8,393 nucleotides of DNA. Origin: Bacteroidales bacterium UBA6408 (lineage in GTDB: Bacteria; Bacteroidota; Bacteroidia; Bacteroidales; UBA932). The stretch's first letter is position 1. Each line of letters opens with the position of its first letter. The stretch lies in the NCBI GenBank assembly GCA_002439805.1, contig DJPQ01000045.1:5153-13545 (forward strand), given 5' to 3'. The position numbers were made by a program, and so were the translations under genes. Shown piece after piece: positions 1 to 7,440 of this stretch. Below the pieces are notes generated by a model, which saw only the letters and a list, made by a program, of their open reading frames with translations, did not search any database and was not told the origin of the DNA.

Positions 1-996
1 GTGGGCAACCCGGATCTGCAGTGGGAAGTCTCCACGAAGCAGAACATCGGAATCGAGTTCGCCTTCTTCAACCAGTTGATTGCCGGTTCCTTTGATTTGT
101 TCCAGGACAACAGGGACAAGGTCTTCTTGTCCGCGGACAAGCGTGCGAACAGCGTCCCGGCATATTTCGGGGCTGCTCCGGTGGCGGCGAATCTGGGCAA
201 GGTGCGTAACCGTGGATTCGAACTTGATGTGACTCTGCGCCGTTCGTTCGGTGAATGGACCCCATGGCTGCGCTATACCTTCGCGCATGCAAAGGAAGTG
301 GTCATCTCCATGGACGATCCGGAACTCATACCGGCCTACCAGAAGAACGAGGGCTTCAGGATCGATCAGCCCAAGACTTATGTCGATCAGGACAAGTTCA
401 TCACAAGCTGGGATGACGTCTACGGACGGGTAGGTGGAGAAAATAACACGACAAGACTTCCTGGAAGCGCGGTAAGCATTGATTATAATGCCGATGGAGT
501 CATCAATGAGAATGACAAGATACCTTACGGCTATCCTTCGCACCCCGAGAATACCTACAACATCTTCCTGGGTCTCGACTACAAGGGCTTCAGCGCTCAG
601 GTTCAATTTCTTGGTGTCTATAATATCTCCCACAATTACTTCTCCAATGGTAGGACAGCCATGACAAAAAGCGCATTGGCGCCTTTCGCCAGTCCGATGT
701 TGTGGGATTATTGGACTCCGGAAAATACGGATGCGGTTTATGCATTGGGCGGCGGCACCTCGACACGCGGGATGTGGTTTGACGGATCATACCTGCGTCT
801 CAAAAGTGCGGAACTCTCCTACACGTTCACCGGCAAGATCCTTCGCAAACTGCGCGTGTCGTCCCTGAAACTCACTGCGGCAGGCCACAACCTGTTCTTC
901 TGGTCCAAGATGCCCGAAGAGCGTGAGGAGTACAACTACACGAACGCCTATCCTCCTCTGAAAAGATTCAGCTTCGGTCTGAACGTCACATTCTGA
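1..996 (+). CDS. SusC/RagA-family TonB-linked outer membrane protein, C-terminal part (5' end outside window)
   Basis: This is the C-terminal 331 residues of a TonB-dependent outer-membrane transporter that imports oligosaccharides into the periplasm. The frame is open at base 1. The first codon (GTG) is almost certainly an internal valine, because it begins the family motif VGNPDLQWE, which lies well inside SusC barrels. Other visible SusC hallmarks are an acidic Asp/Asn loop with the pattern DxNxDGxINxND (window residues 161-172), the SYLRLKSAELSYTF strand motif, the GHNLFFWSK motif near the end, and a final beta strand ending in phenylalanine (GLNVTF), as expected for a barrel inserted by the BAM machinery. 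Signal peptide, regulatory domain and plug lie upstream of the window, so its subtype cannot be judged. It ends 25 bases before a SusD-like gene, its expected partner. The family call is secure; the substrate is unknown. Confidence 0.95.
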   Translation: MGNPDLQWEVSTKQNIGIEFAFFNQLIAGSFDLFQDNRDKVFLSADKRANSVPAYFGAAPVAANLGKVRNRGFELDVTLRRSFGEWTPWLRYTFAHAKEVVISMDDPELIPAYQKNEGFRIDQPKTYVDQDKFITSWDDVYGRVGGENNTTRLPGSAVSIDYNADGVINENDKIPYGYPSHPENTYNIFLGLDYKGFSAQVQFLGVYNISHNYFSNGRTAMTKSALAPFASPMLWDYWTPENTDAVYALGGGTSTRGMWFDGSYLRLKSAELSYTFTGKILRKLRVSSLKLTAAGHNLFFWSKMPEEREEYNYTNAYPPLKRFSFGLNVTF

Positions 997-1021
997 AACA
1001 TGAGATTTGATTGAGAAAGAT

Positions 1022-2863
1022 ATGATTAAGAGTATATATAAAACACTGATACTGATCTGTTTGTCAGTTTCCTGCCTGTCAGTGGCCTCATGCAGCGACT
1101 ATCTGGACAAGTCCCCTGACGCCGGCCTGAGCGAGGAGGACATCTTCGGCTCATTCGAAAAGTTCCAGGGCTTCATCGAGAATGCCTACTACTGCATGCA
1201 TGACCCTATAACCACAGGTCCTTTCAATTTTGCCGATGATGTGGTGTCGACGAAGGCATGGTACATCGACAACATCACCAATGATTATCGTACGTTCTAT
1301 GACATCAACCAGACCTACTTCTATGCCTATAAAGGTTTGAGCGGCAACAATAGGTACAACATAGACCCATGGAAGGGCGGAGGCAGCAATGGTGAAATCA
1401 ACCTCGGCTATTGGGAAGGCGGGTGGCTCGGAATCCGCAAGGCCAACCTTGCCCTGGAGCACCTTGACATGCTGAGAACCCCTTACGGGAACGTGAATAT
1501 TGAAGAACAGCGCAATCTCATAGAGGGACAGGCCCTGTTGCTGAGGGCAATACTGCATTTCAACATCATCCGCATCTGGGGAGGCATGCCTTACATCACG
1601 AAGGCGCTCACTCCTGACGAGGAATTGCGCTTCCCGCGCCTGAACTATCACGAATCTTCAGACAAGATAGAAGAGGACCTGCTTCGCGCAGCGGAACTTC
1701 TGCCGGATGACTGGCAGGACACTCCTACGGGGCAGATGACCTACGGAACCAACAAGGACCGCTTCACCAGGGGTGCTGCCTATGCGGCTTTGGGCAAGGC
1801 CATGCTCTATGCGGCAAGTCCGCTCATGAACGGCACGGTAACGGGATCCTACACCTACAACGAGGACTATCTCCACAAGGCTGTCAAATATCTCGGCAAG
1901 GTTCTGGCGAAGTCCGAGATTATGGGCGGCAGTGTTTATGGACTGGAAGATTGGAAAGACTACAGCGGGCTTTTCTATCGCCGCAATTCCGAGATACCAT
2001 GCTCAGGGAAAGAAGGGGTTCTGAATGTCCCTCAGGTGCGGTCGCAACCCGTGATGATAGGCGATACTAATCAGCGCATGGGTTCATGGGTTGATGTCTG
2101 CGGCGCCACGGAGAACTATGTGCAGAACTTCGGCATGAGCAACGGCGAGCCGTTCGCCCCGTCTGTCTATGACAATCCCTCCGTTGACCCTTGGGCTGAC
2201 CGGGATCCGCGTTTCTACACCAACATAGTGACAGACCGCTCTATATTGATGAAGCAGAACAACAATGAGACGAAAGCTGAACTTTATGTCGGAGGTCAGG
2301 ACTATGGAGAGGAGAAAGGCACCATCACGGGCTACATGTGGAAGAAATATCGTGATGAGTACATCTATCCCGACAGTGGAGACTGGTACAATTGTATGCA
2401 GCGGCTCCCTGTGATCAGGCTTGCTGATGTTTATCTTATGTATGCCGAGGCCGCGAATGAGCTGTATGGTCCGGACGGAATTCCCGAAGAGTGCCGGGTC
2501 ACTGCCGTGCAGGCCTTGAAGGCTGTGCGGGAGAGGGTGAAGAATGAGGACGGCACATCCCTTCCGACTCCGGATCATCTCGTTGCCTCGAAGGAGGAAC
2601 TCAGGGAAACCATCCGCCGGGAAAGGGCAGTGGAGCTTTGTTATGAGAACCACAGGTGGTATGACACCCGCCGTTGGTATGTCGCGCACCTGCCCGAGTA
2701 CAAGGACATAAAGATCCTTGCGTATGACAAGGATCACACCTACTACTCCGTGGAATCCTACCACACACCCCGCATATTCGAGCAGAGGCACTATTGGTTC
2801 CCTTTAAAGCGCGAACAATCCTACATATACGGGGGCTTCTATCAGAATCCCGGTTGGGAATAA
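1022..2863 (+). CDS. SusD/RagB-family nutrient uptake outer membrane lipoprotein (first copy)
   Basis: A predicted 613-residue cell-surface lipoprotein that should cap the SusC barrel encoded just upstream and bind incoming oligosaccharide. Start: ATG at 1022 is preferred over an in-frame TTG at 1007, since it gives a compact signal peptide (M-IKS-IYK, then a hydrophobic run) ending in the lipobox SVASC with the lipidated cysteine at residue 24; a purine-rich GAGAAAGA lies just upstream. The mature protein begins CSDYLDK, typical of SusD. The helical TPR-like core is seen in GWLGIRKANLALE (about 134-146), IEGQALLLRA (167-176) followed by a GGMPYI segment, and RLADVYLMYAEA (466-477). Near the C-terminus are RRERAVELCYENHRW (533-547), the SusD 'RRER..E...E..RWYD.RRW' signature, and the ending QNPGWE. 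Length is within the SusD range. The mature part carries six further cysteines. Ligand specificity cannot be read from the sequence. Confidence 0.95.
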   Translation: MIKSIYKTLILICLSVSCLSVASCSDYLDKSPDAGLSEEDIFGSFEKFQGFIENAYYCMHDPITTGPFNFADDVVSTKAWYIDNITNDYRTFYDINQTYFYAYKGLSGNNRYNIDPWKGGGSNGEINLGYWEGGWLGIRKANLALEHLDMLRTPYGNVNIEEQRNLIEGQALLLRAILHFNIIRIWGGMPYITKALTPDEELRFPRLNYHESSDKIEEDLLRAAELLPDDWQDTPTGQMTYGTNKDRFTRGAAYAALGKAMLYAASPLMNGTVTGSYTYNEDYLHKAVKYLGKVLAKSEIMGGSVYGLEDWKDYSGLFYRRNSEIPCSGKEGVLNVPQVRSQPVMIGDTNQRMGSWVDVCGATENYVQNFGMSNGEPFAPSVYDNPSVDPWADRDPRFYTNIVTDRSILMKQNNNETKAELYVGGQDYGEEKGTITGYMWKKYRDEYIYPDSGDWYNCMQRLPVIRLADVYLMYAEAANELYGPDGIPEECRVTAVQALKAVRERVKNEDGTSLPTPDHLVASKEELRETIRRERAVELCYENHRWYDTRRWYVAHLPEYKDIKILAYDKDHTYYSVESYHTPRIFEQRHYWFPLKREQSYIYGGFYQNPGWE

Positions 2864-2884
2864 TCATTAACAGACCATTGCATA

Positions 2885-5680
2885 ATGAACAGAACAGAAT
2901 ATAACCACAGAACCCGCCGTACGGCAGCAAACGGCCTGAAAGGCGTTTTCGCCTCGGTGCTGCTGATGGGAAGCATCGTGTGCTCGGCCCAGGATGGGAA
3001 TGTCGCGGCAGACGATGCCGACACGCTCAATCTGGTGTTCAAGACCGTCGCCGAAAAACTGGCTCCCGGGAGTGTCGCCTCCATTGACATGCCCAAGATA
3101 GTCAAGAAAGACAATTATTCAGGGGTATCTTCCCTTGTATCATCCTACGGAGCCGGTCTCTTGTCTGGATTGAACCTTTATGGTGTCGGTGATGTCCTCG
3201 TGCTGATAGACGGACAGCCACGCGACATAGACAATCTCCAGCCGGAGGAGATAGAGAGCGTCACCCTGCTGAAGGACGTCAATTCCACTGTCCTCTATGG
3301 CTCGCAGGCCAGGAACGGCATTCTCTCGATTGTAACCAAAAGGGGCAAGGTCTCCGAGAAGGACATCCGTTTCGGAGTTGAGACCGGAGTGCAGGTGCCG
3401 ATCCGGCTTCCGCAATATTTGGGCTCCCGCGAATATATGACCCTCTACAACGAGGCGTTCCTCAACGATTCCCCTGGCAGCCGACCACCGTTCAGACCTT
3501 CTGAAATAGCGAAATATGACGGCAGCAATCCTTACCGCTATCCTGATGTGGACTACTACAGTTCGGACTTTCTGAAGCCGATGACCAATTCCACGAGGGT
3601 GCTGGGTGAGTTCACCAGCGGAAACGATGTGGCACGCTTCTATGCAAATGTAGGCTGGGAGAACCATGACAAGCTCTACAAGGTTGACGACTACAGCACC
3701 GCCTACAACCGTTTCAAGATACGGAGCAACATTGACTTCAATATCACCCCTTCCTTGAAGAGCTTTGTCGATGCTTTCTTCGTCTTTGACCTGGATCAGA
3801 ATCCGCGTACCGATTACTTCACTCTGGCTTCGACTCTCCGTCCCAACGACTACACTCCGCTACTGTCTGTCGATCTTTTTGAAGATCCTTCCCTGTTGGA
3901 GGGCGTTGATATCATCGACGGAAAGGGAATAATGGGCGGGCACACTGTGTCCGGGAAAAACAGCTACGGCAAGAATATCTACGGCGAACTGAACCGCAGC
4001 GGCTACCAGCGGGATTACCGCAGGACAATGCAGTTCGACATCGGACTTGTCTATGACCTTTCAAAAATAACGAAAGGACTCTCTGTGAGGGGTACAATGA
4101 ACATCGATACCTACGGCGGATATTCCGAGGCCATCGAGAACACCTACGCCCTATATGAGCCTGTCTGGAGCGATGCCACAGGCAAGATATTCAAAATCAA
4201 CCGAATAAACCAGGATACCAAGACCGGTGTCATGACCCTTAAGTCAGGCACGTTCAGCCGCGGGATAGGTGCGAACATATCCGCTGACTACAAGCGCACA
4301 TTCGGAGGCAAGCACAGCGTCTCGGCGTCAGTGCTAGGATTCTACAGCTACCGTTCCGTAGAAAGCAGCGTCTATTCCGACAGGAACTCCCACATCGGAT
4401 TCAATGCGGCGTACAGCTATGACAATAAGTTCTTGGTGGATTTCAGCGGCGCCCTGATACATTCCCTGAAATTGGCTCCGGGACACAAGAATGCCTTCTC
4501 TCCGACATTGGGCTTGAGTTGGATTCCCGTAGGATCGACCAGGCAGAATGACTTCGGGTGGATTAATTTCCTCAAGCTCAAGGCTTCGGCCGGCATCTTG
4601 CACACTGACACCAACTTGGGTTATAATCTCTGGAAATACACCTATTGGGGATCCGGATTCTTCGGCACCGGCGACAATGACGGCTACAGCTTCGAGGCCC
4701 GTCAGGCAGTGGAAGGCAACTACAACCTGGGCATGGAGAAGATGAAAAAGCTCAATGTCGGTCTCGAGACCCGTCTCGCGGCAAATTCCCTGTCGCTGAA
4801 CGCTAATTTCTTCTATGTCATTCACGACGACCTTGTGATGCAGAGGAAGAGTTACTATCCGCAGATGCTCGCATCGCGTATTCCTTACGAGAACTACGGC
4901 AGAAATGACTATACGGGTATGGATCTGTCAGTGGGGTATGTGAAGAACTTCGGAGAGGTGAAGTTCAGCTCCATGCTCAACCTGCTCTATGCAACGTCAA
5001 AGGTTGTGCGCACGGACGAGGCTTACAAAAATGACTACCAGAACCGTACAGGCAAGGCTCTCGACACGTTCTGGGGCCTGCGCAGCCGGGGATTCTTCAG
5101 GACTGACGAGCAGGCGGAGGCGTCCAACCAGCTTTTCGGAAGCGTGAAGAAAGGAGACATCAGATATGCCGACAAGGACGGAGACGGATATGTCAATGAC
5201 GACGATGTCATCGCTCTGGGAAATTACAATCCGCGCTGGGTCGGGACTCTGAACATGAGCGCGGAATGGAGGGGACTGACCTTGTTCGTTTCCGCTTCCA
5301 CGCGCCTCAAGTACAACTGGGTGATGAGCGGCGACTATTTCCGTGTCAACGGTGACATGAAATACTCCGAGATCGTGCGGGGACGCTGGACCGAGGCGAC
5401 TGCGGACACAGCGACCTATCCCCGTCTTTCCGCCCAGTCCAATGAAAACAACTTCCGTGATTCGGACTTCTGGATGCGTGACGGAAACTGCTTCTCGCTG
5501 GACCGCCTGCAGTTGAGCTATCTGCTGCCTTCATCGCTGTTCGCCGGCTCCATAGTGAAGGACATCCGTGTATATCTCAGGGGTGACAACCTCTGGTTCA
5601 TCTCCGAAGATGCCAAGTACCGCCAGACGGGATACTGGAACACGCGCAACGTGGCTCTGGGCCTTAACATATCATTTTGA
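2885..5680 (+). CDS. SusC-like TonB-linked outer membrane transporter, short form without the N-terminal regulatory domain
   Basis: A complete 931-residue TonB-dependent barrel for glycan import. A long basic n-region (five Arg/Lys in the first 19 residues) and a hydrophobic stretch give a type I signal peptide, probably cleaved after CSA35 before QDG. Most SusC proteins then carry a roughly 90-residue carboxypeptidase-D-like regulatory domain; this one goes almost directly into a plug (about 48-155) holding DVLVLIDGQPRD (103-114), EEIESVTLLKD (121-131), LYGSQARNG and TKRGK. The plug is also compressed: the usual GV.V..NSG.PG...IRIRG segment is replaced by a short SGLNLYGVGD. I recall a Bacteroidetes subfamily with this layout, so it is probably intact rather than damaged. 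The barrel shows FWGLRSRGFF, a calcium-type loop DKDGDGYVNDDD (763-774), GDNLWF and a final GLNISF. Two stops in tandem (TGA TAA) end it. It probably pairs with the SusD that starts 15 bases after its stop. Confidence 0.93.
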   Translation: MNRTEYNHRTRRTAANGLKGVFASVLLMGSIVCSAQDGNVAADDADTLNLVFKTVAEKLAPGSVASIDMPKIVKKDNYSGVSSLVSSYGAGLLSGLNLYGVGDVLVLIDGQPRDIDNLQPEEIESVTLLKDVNSTVLYGSQARNGILSIVTKRGKVSEKDIRFGVETGVQVPIRLPQYLGSREYMTLYNEAFLNDSPGSRPPFRPSEIAKYDGSNPYRYPDVDYYSSDFLKPMTNSTRVLGEFTSGNDVARFYANVGWENHDKLYKVDDYSTAYNRFKIRSNIDFNITPSLKSFVDAFFVFDLDQNPRTDYFTLASTLRPNDYTPLLSVDLFEDPSLLEGVDIIDGKGIMGGHTVSGKNSYGKNIYGELNRSGYQRDYRRTMQFDIGLVYDLSKITKGLSVRGTMNIDTYGGYSEAIENTYALYEPVWSDATGKIFKINRINQDTKTGVMTLKSGTFSRGIGANISADYKRTFGGKHSVSASVLGFYSYRSVESSVYSDRNSHIGFNAAYSYDNKFLVDFSGALIHSLKLAPGHKNAFSPTLGLSWIPVGSTRQNDFGWINFLKLKASAGILHTDTNLGYNLWKYTYWGSGFFGTGDNDGYSFEARQAVEGNYNLGMEKMKKLNVGLETRLAANSLSLNANFFYVIHDDLVMQRKSYYPQMLASRIPYENYGRNDYTGMDLSVGYVKNFGEVKFSSMLNLLYATSKVVRTDEAYKNDYQNRTGKALDTFWGLRSRGFFRTDEQAEASNQLFGSVKKGDIRYADKDGDGYVNDDDVIALGNYNPRWVGTLNMSAEWRGLTLFVSASTRLKYNWVMSGDYFRVNGDMKYSEIVRGRWTEATADTATYPRLSAQSNENNFRDSDFWMRDGNCFSLDRLQLSYLLPSSLFAGSIVKDIRVYLRGDNLWFISEDAKYRQTGYWNTRNVALGLNISF

Positions 5681-5695
5681 TAAAGAACCAAGAAT

Positions 5696-7426
5696 ATGAA
5701 ATTTTTCAATAATATATGTCTGATCGCCGCAGCGGCATTCGCGCTGTGCTCCTGCAGCAACATGTTCACTCTGGAGGAGGACAACAATTACGACATCGGG
5801 GAAGTGAACGAAATTCCGGAAAGGGTCTTGGGCTTTCTCGACATAGCCTACACGGCTCTCCCGACTGACTATTCCTACACGGAGTGCGCCACGGACGATG
5901 CCGTGATGAACGAGTACAACAACGAGTATCACCGCATGGTAAACGGCGGCTGGGGTCCTACCTTTGACCCTCTGTCCGTCTGGGAGAATTCATACAAGGC
6001 CATTGACGGCATCAACCGCTTTTTCGAGATCCTGCCACAGACCACCATTTCCAAGGACCCTGAAGATGATGCGGCCTACCGCAACCGCTGGACGGGCGAG
6101 GCTTACGGAATGCGGGCCTATCATCATTTCGTTCTGCTGCGCCATTATGGCGGAGTGGGAGTATCCGGCAGAAAACTGGGAATACCCTACCTTGACAAAA
6201 GCCTGAGCCGCGACAGCGAGGAATGGAAGCAGCTGCGCCGTCCTTCCTATCAGTCCACGGTAGAGTCCATATCCAAGGATCTGGATGTAGCCATCAGGTT
6301 GCTCCCGGAAAAGTACGAGGGGGATGACAGGGTGACGGGATGGAAAAACCGCAACCGTATGGACAAGCGCATCGCATTGGCAATCAAGGCACAGCTTTAC
6401 ATGCATGCGGCCAGCCCTGCCTACAACGACGGCTACTACAACATGGAGTACTGCGACTCCGCAATGTTGTATTCCGCCAAACTGATTGCATTGAATGGAG
6501 GTCTCGACGGATTGGGACAGACCGACAACACTCTTTTCTGGACAAGCGACAACATTCCTCAGGACGTGCTGTGGCGCACTAACCAGACGGACGGGACAGA
6601 AATTGCCGATTCCCGTGAGGCCCGCAACTATCCTCCGTCACGTTACGGCAAGGGACAGGTGAACCCCACACAGGATTTTGTGGATGCCTTCCCGGACAAG
6701 GACGGCTACCCTATAACTCAAAGTTCGGTATATAACCCCAGTCAGCCTTATATCAATCGGGATCCGCGTCTTGAACGCATTGTCATCCGTAACGGGGCGT
6801 CATTCGGCAACACTCCGAGCACTGCTTCGGACAACAAGATATACACGGCAAAAGAGGACACTAAGGACGGAATCGAAAATCCGGAGGCGACCCGCACCGG
6901 CTACTACCTGCGCAAGACCCTTCGCCCCGACTTTGTGATAAACGATCCTAGCAAATGGCCTGTAGGACAGAGGACCATCCGCCCGCTCATACGCTTCACC
7001 GAGATTTATCTCATCTATGCGGAGGCGGCCACGGCCTCTTACGACGCTGACGGCACATCCGAGTATGCGGACTACACGGCCCGTGACATCATAAAGGCCA
7101 TCAGAAAGAGAGCCGGCCTTGGACGTTCCGACAGCTACGCCTCGACTCTGCCGACATCCGAGTTCATGGACCTGGTGAGGAACGAAAGGCGCATTGAACT
7201 GTCTTTCGAGGGCTTCCGCTTCTATGACCTGCGCCGTTGGAAGTCAAAGATCAACGGACCGGTGTCCTGTGCATTTTTCCAGCAGAAGAACGGCACCTCG
7301 GCTCCGCAGGTTTTGCCGGTAGATGGCGAGGACCGCATGTACGCAACCTTCACCTACTACGCTCCCCTTCCGGAAAAGGAACTCCTGAAGTCCCCGAAAT
7401 TGGAACAGAACCACTATAACAATTAA
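5696..7426 (+). CDS. SusD/RagB-family nutrient uptake outer membrane lipoprotein (second copy)
   Basis: A predicted 576-residue surface lipoprotein, partner of the short-form SusC directly upstream. ATG at 5696 gives MKFFNN, an alanine-rich hydrophobic segment and the lipobox LCSC, placing the lipidated cysteine at residue 20. The mature N-terminus soon becomes acidic (TLEEDNNYD), which fits surface export in Bacteroidota. Family features in order: ATDDAVMNEYNN (65-76), VWENSYKAIDGINRFFE (95-111), TGEAYGMRAYHHF (133-145) followed by YGGVG, NPTQDFVDAFPDKDGYPI (323-340), NRDPRLERIV (354-363), IRFTEIYLIYAEAA (432-445), AIRKRAGL (468-475) and NERRIELSFEGFRFYDLRRW (496-515). The ending LEQNHYNN departs from the common QNPGY/QNPGW. 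It is clearly divergent from the first SusD of the window, so the two pairs are not a recent tandem duplication. Its binding specificity is unknown. Confidence 0.95.
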   Translation: MKFFNNICLIAAAAFALCSCSNMFTLEEDNNYDIGEVNEIPERVLGFLDIAYTALPTDYSYTECATDDAVMNEYNNEYHRMVNGGWGPTFDPLSVWENSYKAIDGINRFFEILPQTTISKDPEDDAAYRNRWTGEAYGMRAYHHFVLLRHYGGVGVSGRKLGIPYLDKSLSRDSEEWKQLRRPSYQSTVESISKDLDVAIRLLPEKYEGDDRVTGWKNRNRMDKRIALAIKAQLYMHAASPAYNDGYYNMEYCDSAMLYSAKLIALNGGLDGLGQTDNTLFWTSDNIPQDVLWRTNQTDGTEIADSREARNYPPSRYGKGQVNPTQDFVDAFPDKDGYPITQSSVYNPSQPYINRDPRLERIVIRNGASFGNTPSTASDNKIYTAKEDTKDGIENPEATRTGYYLRKTLRPDFVINDPSKWPVGQRTIRPLIRFTEIYLIYAEAATASYDADGTSEYADYTARDIIKAIRKRAGLGRSDSYASTLPTSEFMDLVRNERRIELSFEGFRFYDLRRWKSKINGPVSCAFFQQKNGTSAPQVLPVDGEDRMYATFTYYAPLPEKELLKSPKLEQNHYNN

Positions 7427-7440
7427 AATCAGCCATTCAG

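Noticed and set aside
1..3. GTG at the first base as the start codon of the first SusC-like gene
   Set aside because: The motif it begins (VGNPDLQWE) is internal in SusC proteins, and no signal peptide or plug follows, so the gene clearly extends to the left of the window.
1007..1021. TTG at 1007 as an earlier start of the first SusD-like gene
   Set aside because: It would add MIEKD, with two acidic residues, ahead of a signal peptide that is already complete from ATG 1022.
1151..1651. 166-codon open frame on the minus strand opposite the start of the first SusD
   Set aside because: Fully overlapped by strongly conserved SusD sequence and without recognisable features; a codon-bias shadow.
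2084..2791. 235-codon open frame on the minus strand inside the first SusD gene
   Set aside because: It lies wholly opposite a conserved coding region, and its translation shows no recognisable motif or domain. Long antisense frames are expected from the codon use here.
2864..2884. Possible promoter or terminator between the first SusD and the second SusC
   Set aside because: The gap is 21 bases with no hairpin and no spaced TTTG / TAnnTTTG pair; too short for a full regulatory unit.
2981..2995. Possible lipobox (SIVCSA) at the N-terminus of the second SusC
   Set aside because: The residue before the cysteine is valine, which is not accepted in lipoboxes; a type I cleavage after CSA fits an outer-membrane barrel better.
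3140..3667. 175-codon open frame on the minus strand opposite the plug region of the second SusC
   Set aside because: Shadow of the SusC plug and early barrel coding frame; no family motif is recognisable in it.
4334..4825. 163-codon open frame on the minus strand opposite the second SusC barrel
   Set aside because: The plus-strand frame is clearly a TonB-dependent barrel, and the antisense translation has no domain or signal that can be recognised.
2885..5680. The second SusC as a degraded or truncated pseudogene because of its missing N-terminal domain
   Set aside because: The frame is intact with a good signal peptide, conserved plug motifs and a proper terminal strand, and short-form SusC proteins of this layout are known in Bacteroidetes.
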